This document shows positions 8,879 through 17,795 of a stretch of DNA of 64,000 nt, in pieces. The stretch lies in contig DISZ01000005.1 in NCBI GenBank assembly GCA_002422085.1, forward strand, positions 1-64,000, given 5' to 3'. Origin of the DNA: Rhodobacteraceae bacterium UBA6197 (GTDB taxonomy: Bacteria > Pseudomonadota > Alphaproteobacteria > Rhodobacterales > Rhodobacteraceae). How positions within the stretch are numbered: position 1 is the stretch's first letter; each line of letters starts with the position of its first letter. Under the pieces are notes generated by a model. It did not search any database. It had not been told where the DNA came from and saw nothing but the letters and a program-made list of their open reading frames with translations. The translations under genes were made by a program, and so were the position numbers.

Positions 8879-11800
8879 ATGGCCAACCCCCGATTCATCC
8901 ATCTGCGTGTGCACACCGAATATTCGCTGCTTGAGGGCGCGGTGCCGGTGAAAAAGCTGATTGCCGCCTGTGAGGCATCGCGCATGCCGGCCGTGGCGGT
9001 GACCGATACCAACAACCTTTTTGCCGCGCTGGAGTTTTCGGTTCTGGCTTCGGCGGCGGGGCTGCAGCCGATCATCGGCTGTCAGGTCGCGCTGGCCTAT
9101 GAGCCGACCCAAACCGGCGAACGCCCCCGCGCCCCCGCGCCGGTGGTCTTGCTGGCGCAAGACGAGGCCGGCTACGGTAATCTGATGAAGCTGAATTCCT
9201 GCCTTTACCTCGACAAGACCGGGCAGTTGCCGCAGGTCACCGAGGCCGATCTGGCGGCGCATTCCCAAGGGTTGATCTGCCTTTCGGGCGGTGCCGACGG
9301 CCCGGTGGGGCGGTTGATCCGGGCAGGGCAGGCGCCAAAGGCGCAGGCGCTGATGGAAAGGCTGGCCGCGACCTATCCGGGCCGGCTATATGTCGAAGTG
9401 CAGCGCCACCCCGGCGAGGGTGGCCAGACCACCGAGGCCGAGCGCGCCACCGAAAAGGGCTTTGTCGAAATGGCCTATGCGATGGGCCTGCCGCTGGTTG
9501 CCACCAACGATGTCTATTTCCCCAAGGCGACGATGTATGAGGCGCATGACGCGCTGCTCTGCATCGCCGAGGGCGCCTATGTCGATCAGCAGGAACCGCG
9601 TCGCCGGTTGACGCCGCAGCACTACCTCAAGACCGAATCCGAGATGGTCGCCCTTTTTGCCGACTTGCCGGAAGCCTTGGAAAATACGGTGGAAATTGCC
9701 CGCCGCTGTGCCTTCAAGGTGGCCAAGCGCGCGCCGATCCTGCCGCGTTTTGCCGATGACGAGGTTGAGGAACTGCGCCGGCAGGCCCGCGAGGGGCTGG
9801 CCGCGCGTCTGGCGGTGATCCCGCATGCCGCCTCGGTCGAAGCCTATGAAGCGCGGCTGGCGTTCGAGATGGGCATCATCGAACAGATGGGCTTTCCCGG
9901 CTATTTTCTGATCGTCGCCGATTTCATCAAATGGGCCAAGGATCAGGGGATTCCGGTGGGGCCGGGCCGCGGTTCCGGGGCGGGCAGCCTGGTGGCCTAT
10001 GCGCTGACCATCACCGATCTGGACCCGTTGCGCTATTCGCTACTGTTTGAACGGTTCCTGAACCCGGAACGGGTCAGCATGCCCGATTTTGACATCGACT
10101 TCTGCATGGACCGGCGCGAAGAGGTCATCCAATACGTTCAACGCAAATATGGCCGCGAGAAGGTCGGCCAGATCATCACCTTCGGCGCGCTCTTGTCAAA
10201 GGCGGCGGTGCGCGACGTGGGCCGGGTCTTGCAGATGTCCTACGGCCAGGTGGACCGGCTGTCGAAGATGATCCCGGTTGAAGGCGTCAAGCCGGTCAGC
10301 ATCGAAAAGGCGCTGGCCGACGAGCCGCGCCTGCGCGAGGCCGCCAAGGCCGAAGAGGTGGTCGCGCGGCTTCTGGACTACGCCAAGCAGGTCGAGGGGC
10401 TGTTGCGCAATGCCTCGACCCATGCCGCCGGGGTGGTGATCGGCGACCGCCCGCTGGACGAACTGGTGCCGCTCTATCAGGATCCGCGGTCGGACATGCC
10501 CGCCACCCAGTTCAACATGAAATGGGTCGAGGCGGCGGGGCTGGTGAAGTTCGACTTTCTGGGCCTGAAAACCCTGACCGTGATTCAAAACGCCGTCGAC
10601 CTGATCCGCCTGCGCGGGGTCGAGGTCGATATCGCGGCGATCCCGCTGGATGACGCCAAGACCTACGAACTTTACGCCGCCGCCCGCACCGTGGCGGTGT
10701 TTCAGGTGGAATCCAGCGGCATGATGGATGCGCTCAGGCGGATGAAACCGACCTGCATCGAAGACATCGTGGCCCTTGTCGCCCTCTATCGTCCGGGCCC
10801 GATGGAGAACATCCCGACCTATTGCGAGGTCAAGAACGGTCAGCGTGACCTCGAGTCGATCCACCCCACCATCGACCACATCCTGGCGGAAACCCAGGGC
10901 ATCATCGTCTATCAGGAACAGGTGATGCAGATCGCGCAGGTGATGGCGGGCTACAGCCTCGGTGGCGCCGACCTCTTGCGCCGCGCCATGGGCAAGAAGA
11001 TCGCCGAAGAAATGGCAAAAGAGCGCCCGAAGTTTATCGCAGGCGCCAAGGCCACGCATGATGTTGACGCGAAGAAAGCCGGAGAAGTCTTTGATCTGTT
11101 GGAGAAATTCGCCAATTATGGCTTCAACAAATCGCACGCGGCGGCCTATGCGGTGGTCAGCTATCAGACCGGCTGGCTGAAGGCCAATCATCCGGTCGAA
11201 TTCATGGCCGGGGTGATGAACTGCGACATTCACCTGACCGACAAGCTGGCGGTCTACAAACGCGAAGTCGACCGGCTGGCGATTGAAACGGTGCCGCCTT
11301 GCGTCAACCGCAGCCTTGCCACCTTTACCGTGGCCGAGGGCCGCGTGGTCTATGCGCTGGGCGCGCTGAAGAATGTGGGCGTCGAGGCGATGAAGCTGAT
11401 CGTCGAAGGCCGCGGCGCCCAGCCTTTTGCGGATCTGGTGGATTTCGCCCGCCGGGTGGATCTCAAACGCGTCGGCAAGCGCCCGCTTGAGATGCTTGCC
11501 CGCGCCGGGGCTTTCGATCAGCTCGACCCGAACCGCAGGCGGGTTTTCGACAGTCTCGATGTGCTGTCCGCATGGTCGGCGACCGTGGCCGAGGCCAAGG
11601 CCTCATCGCAGGTCTCGCTGTTTGGCGAAGCGGGTGAAGATCTGCCGCCACCGCGCCTGACCGATTGTGACGACTGGCTACCCGCCGAACGGCTGGCTGA
11701 GGAACACAAAGCGGTCGGCTTCTACCTCTCGGGGCATCCGCTTGACGACTATATGCCGGCGCTCCGGCGCAAGAAGGTGATGACCCTGACCGAGATTACC

Positions 11801-12325
11801 ACCGCCGCCGAAGCCGGTCCGCTGATCGCCAAGATTGCCGGAAACGTGTCGAACCGGCAGGAAAAGAAATCCGCCAAGGGCAACCGCTTTGCCTTTGTCG
11901 GCCTGTCCGACCCGACCGGTCTTTACGAGGTCACGGTGTTTTCCGACACGCTGGAAGCCGCACGGCAGTTTCTGGAGCCCGGCATGGCGGTGGTGCTGAC
12001 GGTCGAGGCAACGCTTGAAAGCGAAACGCTCAAGCTGCTGGCTCGCGCCGCGCAACCTATAGATTCGGTGGTGGCGGATGCGGGGGGCTCGGGGCTGCGT
12101 GTGCATATCGACGGTGTCGAAGCGGTCACCTCGGTGTCCGCTCTGTTGGCGCGGATGGCTGAAGACACCCGAATCCGTGCCCGCGGTCCGATCCGGTTCT
12201 GCGTCTCTGACCCGGCCCGCGGCACCGAGTATGACATCACCGCCGGGCGTGATTTTCCGGTCAATCCGCAGATCAAGGGGGCGCTCAGGGCCTTGCGGGG
12301 CGTTCTTGCGGTGGATGAGATCTGA
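8879..12325 (+). CDS. dnaE: DNA polymerase III alpha subunit
   Basis: 1148-residue replicative polymerase. The PHP domain opens at HLRVHTEYSLLEGAVP; the palm catalytic acidic pair is in SMPDFDIDFCMDRREE near residue 400-412, after GPGRGSGAGSLVAYAL; the finger and beta-binding regions follow (ALYRPGPMENIP, VYQEQVMQIAQVMAGY, GFNKSHAAAYAVVSY), and a C-terminal OB fold starts near IAGNVSNRQEKKSAKGN. Length is normal for alphaproteobacterial DnaE1 and the motifs are intact. The gene stands alone and is followed directly by a long inverted repeat before a convergent membrane-protein gene. Confidence 0.97.
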   Translation: MANPRFIHLRVHTEYSLLEGAVPVKKLIAACEASRMPAVAVTDTNNLFAALEFSVLASAAGLQPIIGCQVALAYEPTQTGERPRAPAPVVLLAQDEAGYGNLMKLNSCLYLDKTGQLPQVTEADLAAHSQGLICLSGGADGPVGRLIRAGQAPKAQALMERLAATYPGRLYVEVQRHPGEGGQTTEAERATEKGFVEMAYAMGLPLVATNDVYFPKATMYEAHDALLCIAEGAYVDQQEPRRRLTPQHYLKTESEMVALFADLPEALENTVEIARRCAFKVAKRAPILPRFADDEVEELRRQAREGLAARLAVIPHAASVEAYEARLAFEMGIIEQMGFPGYFLIVADFIKWAKDQGIPVGPGRGSGAGSLVAYALTITDLDPLRYSLLFERFLNPERVSMPDFDIDFCMDRREEVIQYVQRKYGREKVGQIITFGALLSKAAVRDVGRVLQMSYGQVDRLSKMIPVEGVKPVSIEKALADEPRLREAAKAEEVVARLLDYAKQVEGLLRNASTHAAGVVIGDRPLDELVPLYQDPRSDMPATQFNMKWVEAAGLVKFDFLGLKTLTVIQNAVDLIRLRGVEVDIAAIPLDDAKTYELYAAARTVAVFQVESSGMMDALRRMKPTCIEDIVALVALYRPGPMENIPTYCEVKNGQRDLESIHPTIDHILAETQGIIVYQEQVMQIAQVMAGYSLGGADLLRRAMGKKIAEEMAKERPKFIAGAKATHDVDAKKAGEVFDLLEKFANYGFNKSHAAAYAVVSYQTGWLKANHPVEFMAGVMNCDIHLTDKLAVYKREVDRLAIETVPPCVNRSLATFTVAEGRVVYALGALKNVGVEAMKLIVEGRGAQPFADLVDFARRVDLKRVGKRPLEMLARAGAFDQLDPNRRRVFDSLDVLSAWSATVAEAKASSQVSLFGEAGEDLPPPRLTDCDDWLPAERLAEEHKAVGFYLSGHPLDDYMPALRRKKVMTLTEITTAAEAGPLIAKIAGNVSNRQEKKSAKGNRFAFVGLSDPTGLYEVTVFSDTLEAARQFLEPGMAVVLTVEATLESETLKLLARAAQPIDSVVADAGGSGLRVHIDGVEAVTSVSALLARMAEDTRIRARGPIRFCVSDPARGTEYDITAGRDFPVNPQIKGALRALRGVLAVDEI

Positions 12326-12411
12326 TTTCATCTTCGCTCAAATATCCCCGCCGGAGGCTCCTGCTGCTGGCCATGGGAGCCTCCGGCGGGGATATTTGGG
12401 CGAAGATGAAA
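12326..12411. terminator. Near-perfect 36-bp inverted repeat, bidirectional terminator
   Basis: Arms at 12326-12361 and 12376-12411 are complementary except for one position, separated by a 14-base loop. Each outer end is TTTCATCTTCGC or its complement, and the inner half holds CCCCGCCGGAGGCTCC. It begins one base after the dnaE stop and ends about 10 bases before the stop of the convergent AbrB-type gene. The arm sequence recurs in shortened form at other gene ends here (51987-52023, 57640-57714, partly 37325-37350), so this is also a member of a dispersed repeat family. Confidence 0.85.
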
Positions 12412-12421
12412 GCGCAGCCGA

Positions 12422-13477
12422 TCACCGCGTCAGCCGCCGCGAGAATATTCGTGCGACCGACACGGCCAGAATGATGCGCAAGGCGTGATGCGCCGTGACG
12501 TAGACCACGCTCATATGCAGCGAGAGTGCGATCAGCGACATTTCCGTCAGCCCCCCCGGCGCGAAGGCCAGAAAGACCGCAGGGACGGGTTCGCCCACCC
12601 GAGGGGCCAGCAGCGCCGCGAAACCCGCCGCGAGGACAATCGTCAGGGTCACGTTCAATGCCGCCAGCCGCAGTGCCAACAGGAAGTGCCGCAGTGCCAT
12701 GCCCGCAAAACGCACCCCGAGCGATGTGCCGATCACGATCTGGGTGATATCGACGAGATAGCGTGGCGGGCTGCCGCTGGCGAGGCCGGCCAGATGCACG
12801 GCGCCAGACAACAGGATCGGCCCGGTAATCATGCCGGCGGGAAGCCGCGTGAGCCGGCCCAGAGCCGCGCCAACAAGGCCGGCGCCGATCAGCCAGGGCA
12901 GATCCTCGGCGCGCAGGGCGCTGCCGGCCAGTGTCGCGCCTCCGGCCGAGCCGACCGCGTGACCGGTAAACAGTGTAAAGCCGACCGGCACGAGGATGAT
13001 GGTCAGGATCAGGCGCAGGAATTGCAGCATGGTCAGCATCGCCACATCGGCGCCACGTTCCTCACCCATCTGCACCGTTTCGATCAGCCCCCCCGGCGCG
13101 GTCCCGAAGAAGGCGGTGGCGGGATCGAGCCTGCCGGTGGCCTTCAGCGCCTGAAACCCGGCCAGATGCGCCACCGGAATGAACAGGCACAGCGCCAGCA
13201 GCGAGGGCCACCAGCCGCCCGCCTCGGCCAGAATGGCGGGGGTGAAATTGCCGCCGATCGCCACGCCGATGATCGGGATGAAGAAAAGCCGGATCGCGGC
13301 GGGAAACTGGGTTGCATGACCCAACGGCCGCGCCCCGGACAGTGCGAGGGTGGCGACCCCGAGCAGAGGCCCCAGCAGCATCGGCAGCGGCAGGTGTATG
13401 GTGCGTGCGCCAAGGCCGCAGGCGGCACCAAGCGCAAGCGTCAGGGCAACTGTCGGGGTGTGGAGCGCGCTGGGCAT
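12422..13477 (-). CDS. AbrB-duplication (PF05145) family membrane protein
   Basis: 351 residues, almost entirely transmembrane, with two related halves as expected for the AbrB-duplication family (often mis-named putative ammonia monooxygenase). Family-like segments are MLLGPLLGVATLALSG near residue 35-50, TAFFGTAPGGLIETVQMG near 120-137 and the matching second-half FAPGGLTEMSLIALSLH near 310-326; the twin APGG motifs are diagnostic. Function is unknown; some relatives affect regulation or small-molecule transport. The ATG at 13477 is preferred because the open frame upstream (to 13624) has no hydrophobic character. Confidence 0.85.
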   Translation of the reverse strand: MPSALHTPTVALTLALGAACGLGARTIHLPLPMLLGPLLGVATLALSGARPLGHATQFPAAIRLFFIPIIGVAIGGNFTPAILAEAGGWWPSLLALCLFIPVAHLAGFQALKATGRLDPATAFFGTAPGGLIETVQMGEERGADVAMLTMLQFLRLILTIILVPVGFTLFTGHAVGSAGGATLAGSALRAEDLPWLIGAGLVGAALGRLTRLPAGMITGPILLSGAVHLAGLASGSPPRYLVDITQIVIGTSLGVRFAGMALRHFLLALRLAALNVTLTIVLAAGFAALLAPRVGEPVPAVFLAFAPGGLTEMSLIALSLHMSVVYVTAHHALRIILAVSVARIFSRRLTR

Positions 13478-13565
13478 ATCGTTCCGGTTCGGGTTGGTGC
13501 AGGTTTGCGCCCGCGCGGCGCCGGGGGCAAGACAGGGAAGGGGGGGCGCGGGGGGCCTGGCTCGC

Positions 13566-13772
13566 TTACCAGTGTGGTGGCCGTTGATCGGCCAGAGGGA
13601 TCGTGCCGCCGCCCTCGGCCTCACGCTCGGCTTCGCGTTCGATCAACATACCCAGCCGGCGGGCGAGGCGGGTGATCTCGGCTTCCTGCCGTGCCACGAC
13701 ATCGGACAATTCGTCCACTGTCCGGGTCAGATAGGCGATTTGTTCCTCGGCCCGTTCCATGCGTTCTTGCAT
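13566..13772 (-). CDS. SlyX-like small coiled-coil protein
   Basis: About 68 residues forming one heptad-rich helix (ERAEEQIAYLTRTVDELS, then ARQEAEITRLARRL) followed by a flexible tail that ends in PPHW, matching the SlyX family signature in which the protein ends PPHY. The ATG at 13772 is chosen because GAGG lies six bases before it; an ATG at 13784 and a frame open to 13805 are alternatives. Function of SlyX proteins is not established. Divergent from hisS with about 70 bp between starts. Confidence 0.75.
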   Translation of the reverse strand: MQERMERAEEQIAYLTRTVDELSDVVARQEAEITRLARRLGMLIEREAEREAEGGGTIPLADQRPPHW

Positions 13773-13844
13773 CTTGCCCCTCATGCTTGCCCGGCCCCGC
13801 GCCATCCGCTACACCGCGCCGTGATGATAAGCGAGGCGAAAGCA

Positions 13845-15335
13845 ATGGCCAAGGACAAGTCCCCCCGCAGACCGCGCGCGGAAACCCCAAAAGGGTTCCG
13901 CGACTATTTCGCTGCCGATGTCACCGAACGCAAGGTGATGCTGGATGCGATTGCCGAGGTTTATCACCGCTACGGCTTTGATCCGCTGGAAACCAGTGCG
14001 GTCGAAACTGTCGAAGCGCTGGGCAAGTTTCTGCCTGATGTGGACCGGCCCAACGATGGGGTCTTTGGCTGGCAGGACGAAGAGGGCGACTGGCTGGCGC
14101 TGCGCTATGACCTGACGGCGCCGCTGGCGCGGGTGGCGGCGCAGTTCCGCAACGATCTGCCCAGCCCTTACCGCCGTTTTGCGATGGGCCCGGTCTGGCG
14201 CAATGAAAAGCCGGGGCCGGGGCGCTATCGGCAGTTCTATCAATGCGATGCCGATACCGTTGGCGCGCCCTCGGTGGCTGCGGACGCCGAAATCTGCGCC
14301 ATGCTGGCCGACGCGCTTGAGGCGGTGGGCATTCCGCGTGGCGACTATGTGGTGCGGGTCAACAACCGCAAGGTGCTCAATGGCGTGATGGAGGTGGCCG
14401 GCGTGCTGGACCCGTCCGACCCGTCGCGCTTTGAGGAGGCGCGCGGCATCGTGCTGCGCGCGATCGACAAATTCGACCGGCTGGGCGAGGCGGGCGTGCG
14501 CGCGCTGATCGGCGCGGGCCGCAAGGACGAGTCGGGCGATTTCACCAAGGGCGCAGGGCTTTCCGAGGCGCAGGCCGATACGGTGATGGGCTTCATGTCG
14601 GCCAAACGCGCGACCGGGGCAGAGACCTGCGCCCGGCTGCGTGACCTCGCGGGGGGGTCGGCGATGGGGCTTGAGGGCGTGGCCGAACTGGAAACCATCG
14701 CCGCGCTGTTGGCAGTGCAAGGCTATGGCCCCGACCGGATCGAGATCGACCCTGCCGTGGTGCGGGGCCTTGGCTATTACACCGGCCCGGTGTTCGAGGC
14801 CGAACTGACCTTTGAAATCCTTGACGAAAAGGGCCGCAAGCGGTCGTTTGGCTCGGTCGCGGGGGGCGGGCGCTATGACGATCTGGTCAAGCGCTTTACC
14901 GGGCAGGCGGTGCCGGCCACCGGGGTGTCGATCGGGGTGGACCGGCTGCTGGCGGCGCTGCGCGCCAAGGGCCGCACCTCGGGCGATGTTGCAGGCCCGG
15001 TGGTGGTGACGGTGATGGACCGCGACCGGATGGCCGATTACATGGCGATGGCCAATGATCTGCGCGCCGCCGGGATCCGCGCCGAGGTCTATCTGGGCAA
15101 CCCCAAACAATTCGGCAACCAGTTGAAATACGCCGATAAACGTGCAGCCCCTCTGGCCGTGATCCAGGGCGGCGACGAGGCCCTTCGCGGCGTGGTGCAG
15201 ATCAAGGATCTGGTCTTGGGCGCGAAGATCGCCGCCGAGGCCAGTCTCGAGGAATGGAAGTCCCAGCCGGCGCAGTCCGAAGTCGCGCGCGCCGATCTGG
15301 TGGCCGAGGTCAAGCGCCTGTTGGGGGCCGATTGA
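13845..15335 (+). CDS. hisS: Histidine--tRNA ligase
   Basis: 496-residue class II aminoacyl-tRNA synthetase. Class II landmarks are RYDLTAPLARVAAQFRND near residue 90-107, MGPVWRNEKPGPGRYRQFYQ around 120-140 and the histidine-specific RGLGYYTGPVFEAEL near 307-321; the C-terminal anticodon-binding domain follows from about residue 400. The ATG at 13845 has GAGG nine bases upstream and gives the usual MAKDK start; an ATG at 13824 is possible. Its stop overlaps the hisZ start, so tRNA charging and the first step of histidine synthesis are co-expressed. Confidence 0.95.
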   Translation: MAKDKSPRRPRAETPKGFRDYFAADVTERKVMLDAIAEVYHRYGFDPLETSAVETVEALGKFLPDVDRPNDGVFGWQDEEGDWLALRYDLTAPLARVAAQFRNDLPSPYRRFAMGPVWRNEKPGPGRYRQFYQCDADTVGAPSVAADAEICAMLADALEAVGIPRGDYVVRVNNRKVLNGVMEVAGVLDPSDPSRFEEARGIVLRAIDKFDRLGEAGVRALIGAGRKDESGDFTKGAGLSEAQADTVMGFMSAKRATGAETCARLRDLAGGSAMGLEGVAELETIAALLAVQGYGPDRIEIDPAVVRGLGYYTGPVFEAELTFEILDEKGRKRSFGSVAGGGRYDDLVKRFTGQAVPATGVSIGVDRLLAALRAKGRTSGDVAGPVVVTVMDRDRMADYMAMANDLRAAGIRAEVYLGNPKQFGNQLKYADKRAAPLAVIQGGDEALRGVVQIKDLVLGAKIAAEASLEEWKSQPAQSEVARADLVAEVKRLLGAD

Positions 15336-16417
15336 TGCCTGCCAAAGCCGCTTCCCGCGCCACCGGCACTGCGATTCTGGCGGCGTTTCGCGCCGCAGGC
15401 GGGGTCGAGGTCGAGGCCGACATCTTGCAACCCGCCGAGGCGCTGCTGGACCTTTATGGCGAGGATATCCGCGGCCGCGCCTATGTCACCACCGATCCGC
15501 TGCGCGGCGAAATGATGCTGCGTCCGGATTTCACCGTGCCGGTGGTGCAGGCGCATATGGCGGGCGGTGCGGAACCGGCGCGCTATTGCTATCTGGGCGA
15601 GGTGTTTCGCAAACAGGACCATCGCGGCAGCGCCCGCGTGGCCGAATATTTTCAAGCCGGCTACGAGGTGTTTGACCGCGCCGACCCCGAGGCCGCCGAT
15701 GCCGAGGTGTTTGCATTGTTCTCAAAGCTTCTGGCGCCGCTCGGCCTTGTCGCCGCAATCGGCGATATCGGGCTCTTGATGGATGCGGTGCGCGGGCTTC
15801 AGACGCTAGGCGCGCGCAAATCCGCGCTGTTGCGCCATATCTGGCGCCCGCGCCGGTTTCACGCGCTTCTGGACCGCTACGCCGGGGTGACGCCGGTGCC
15901 GCTCGCGCGCGCGGCGCTGTTGCGCGGCGTTGCGGTGCCCAAGGCGCCCTGGGTCGGGCTGCGCAGCAAGGCCGAGATGCAGGCCCGGATCGCCGCTCTT
16001 GCCGCCGATGCCGAGGCTGCGCCGATTGCCGCCGCCGAGGTGGCGCAGCTTGACCGGCTGTTTGCGCTCAAGGCCCCGGCCCCGGAGGCGCTGGCCCGGC
16101 TGCAGGATCTGGCCCGCGACATGCCCAGCATCGCCCCCGCCGTGACGCGGCTCGGGCGCCGGCTGGCCGCGCTGGCCGACCGCGGCGTCGATCTGGCGGC
16201 TGTGACCTTTGACGCCAGCCACGGCCGCACGACGATGGAATACTATGACGGCTTCGTGTTCTCTTTCACCGTGGCCTCGGATCCGACGCTGCCGCCGGTC
16301 GCCTCGGGCGGGCGCTATGACGCGCTGACGGCGGTGCTGGGGCAGGGGCGCTCGATCCCGGCTGTGGGCGGGGTGATCCGGCCGGGGCTGGTCGCCGATC
16401 TTGGAGGGCTGGTCTGA
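15335..16417 (+). CDS. hisZ: ATP phosphoribosyltransferase regulatory subunit
   Basis: 360-residue HisRS-like paralogue without tRNA-charging ability. The synthetase-like core is seen in MLRPDFTVPVVQAHMAG and CYLGEVFRKQDHRGSARV near residue 60-100 and in the C-terminal ASGGRYDAL segment. HisZ forms a hetero-octamer with short-form HisG and confers histidine feedback; the downstream HisG is indeed the short form. Start ATG shares its A with the hisS stop (TGATG), and its own stop overlaps hisG in the same way. Confidence 0.93.
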   Translation: MPAKAASRATGTAILAAFRAAGGVEVEADILQPAEALLDLYGEDIRGRAYVTTDPLRGEMMLRPDFTVPVVQAHMAGGAEPARYCYLGEVFRKQDHRGSARVAEYFQAGYEVFDRADPEAADAEVFALFSKLLAPLGLVAAIGDIGLLMDAVRGLQTLGARKSALLRHIWRPRRFHALLDRYAGVTPVPLARAALLRGVAVPKAPWVGLRSKAEMQARIAALAADAEAAPIAAAEVAQLDRLFALKAPAPEALARLQDLARDMPSIAPAVTRLGRRLAALADRGVDLAAVTFDASHGRTTMEYYDGFVFSFTVASDPTLPPVASGGRYDALTAVLGQGRSIPAVGGVIRPGLVADLGGLV

Positions 16418-17133
16418 TGCTCAAACTCGGAGTCCCGTCAAAAGGCCGCCTGATGGAGCAGACCTTCGAGTGGTTCGCCGCGCGCGGCGTAAAGCTGCGC
16501 CGCACCGGGTCCGAACGCGAATACTCTGGCGCGGTCGAAGGTGCCGACGGGGTCGAACTGGTGCTGCTCTCCGCCGGAGAAATTCCGCGCGAACTCTCGG
16601 CCGGGCGCATCCATCTGGGGGTGACCGGGTCCGATCTGGTGCGCGACAAGCTGGCCGACTGGTCCGCTCAGGTGGCCGAACTGGCCCCCTTGGGCTTTGG
16701 CCACGCCGATCTGATTATCGCCGTGCCAACCGCCTGGGCCGATGTCGATACGCTCGAAGACCTCGATGCCGCCGCCGCCGCGTTTCGCCGCCAGCACGGC
16801 CACCGGCTGCGGATCGCGACCAAATACCACCGCCTCGTGCGCGACTACCTGCAAGCCGAAGGCGTGGCCGACTATCAACTGGTCGACAGCCAGGGGGCAA
16901 CCGAAGGCACGGTGAAAAACCTGACCGCAGAGGCGATCGCAGATATCACCTCGTCGGGTGAAACGCTGCGCGCAAACCACCTCAAGATCCTGTCGGACGC
17001 GCTGATTCATCAAAGCCAGGCCACGCTTTTCGTCGCGATGGCAGCCGATTGGACACCGGATGCATCGATGGCGCTAGACGGGCTCTGCGCCCAACTCGGG
17101 CTGACGTCTCCCCGCGTTCCGGCTTCTCTTTGA
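16417..17133 (+). CDS. hisG: ATP phosphoribosyltransferase catalytic subunit, short form
   Basis: 238 residues, lacking the C-terminal regulatory domain of the long form, so it depends on HisZ. Family motifs are LKLGVPSKGRLMEQT at the N-terminus, GRIHLGVTGSDLVRD near residue 65-80, and VDSQGATEGTVKNLTAEAIADI near 155-175. It condenses ATP and PRPP to phosphoribosyl-ATP, the committed step of histidine biosynthesis. Last gene of the hisS-hisZ-hisG operon. Confidence 0.95.
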   Translation: MLKLGVPSKGRLMEQTFEWFAARGVKLRRTGSEREYSGAVEGADGVELVLLSAGEIPRELSAGRIHLGVTGSDLVRDKLADWSAQVAELAPLGFGHADLIIAVPTAWADVDTLEDLDAAAAAFRRQHGHRLRIATKYHRLVRDYLQAEGVADYQLVDSQGATEGTVKNLTAEAIADITSSGETLRANHLKILSDALIHQSQATLFVAMAADWTPDASMALDGLCAQLGLTSPRVPASL

Positions 17134-17168
17134 AGAAATACTCCGGGGGTCCGGGGGCTGGCCCCCGG
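17134..17168 (+). terminator. Hairpin after hisG
   Basis: CCGGGGGC and GCCCCCGG at 17151-17168 form an 8-bp GC stem with a two-base loop, preceded by GAAGAAATACTCC, the same AAATACTCC string found in the 3'-end repeats at 52001 and 57691. No T-run follows, so it may act by blocking 3' exonucleases or as a weak terminator for hisG and the convergent DUF1489 gene. Confidence 0.6.
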
Positions 17169-17247
17169 CCGTGCCGCAGCGGTGCCGTCGCGGGTTTTTT
17201 CCCGCACCAACCCGCCCAAAACCGTCCCGCCAAACCCCGAACCCGGC

Positions 17248-17670
17248 CTAGCGCAGGCCAATCTCCGACAGCGCCGACATCAGATCGCGCGGCAGCGGCT
17301 CTTCCCGGTCACGGTTTTGCGGCAGATCGGGCGGCGCGTCGGCGGCCGACAGATAGCGCCACCCCTGAAACGGCCGGCGCGGCATCGCCTGGGTGCGGAT
17401 CACCTCGGGCGCAAGCCGCAGGGCGCAGCGGCGAATCCCGTCGGCGCCGATCCGCTCCTCCAACCCGACGATGCGCTGACGCGCCAGCGTGACGCCCTTG
17501 AAGACCCAGTAAAGCGACCCCCCGGCCAGGATCTCGGCGTCGCGCTTGGGCCACATCCGGGTGACATGTTCGGCCAGCCCGCCGCCAAAATGCGCTTCTT
17601 GCCACTCGGTCAGGTCTTCAATCCGCTCGGCACCGACGCAAAGCTTGATCAGGTGAACAACATCGGCCAT
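17248..17670 (-). CDS. DUF1489 family protein
   Basis: 140 residues, soluble, matching the alphaproteobacterial DUF1489 pattern: HLIKLCVGAERIEDLTEWQ at the N-terminus, LYWVFKGVTLARQRI in the middle and RRPFQGWRYLSAADAPPDL in the C-terminal third. No catalytic motif is evident and the family has no known function. Divergent from nrdJ, with a plausible promoter at 17690-17717. Confidence 0.85.
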   Translation of the reverse strand: MADVVHLIKLCVGAERIEDLTEWQEAHFGGGLAEHVTRMWPKRDAEILAGGSLYWVFKGVTLARQRIVGLEERIGADGIRRCALRLAPEVIRTQAMPRRPFQGWRYLSAADAPPDLPQNRDREEPLPRDLMSALSEIGLR

Positions 17671-17689
17671 AGGGCACCCCCGTCCTTGC

Positions 17690-17717
17690 TATATAATGCG
17701 CCCGGCGGGGGGTGCAA
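17690..17717 (-). promoter_or_regulatory. Putative promoter for the DUF1489 gene
   Basis: On the minus strand TTGCAC (17717-17712) and TATATA (17695-17690) are separated by 16 bases, close to the housekeeping sigma consensus, about 20 bases before the ATG at 17670. The short leader still holds a G-rich ribosome site. Confidence 0.5.
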
Positions 17718-17721
17718 TCCG

Positions 17722-17750
17722 TTGACCGATCCGTGAGGGGCGCGTATCTT
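17722..17750 (+). promoter_or_regulatory. Putative promoter for nrdJ
   Basis: TTGACC at 17722-17727 and TATCTT at 17745-17750 with a 17-base spacer, placing a transcript start near 17757, about 40 bases before the ATG at 17796. No cobalamin riboswitch could be recognised in this short leader although the enzyme uses adenosylcobalamin. Confidence 0.5.
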
Positions 17751-17795
17751 GTTCCCCCTTTCCACCCGCCGCTGCCAGCCCCGAAGGACCGCCCC

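Noticed and set aside
17722..17795. Cobalamin riboswitch before nrdJ
   Set aside because: The leader is only about 40 bases and shows no B12-box-like sequence.
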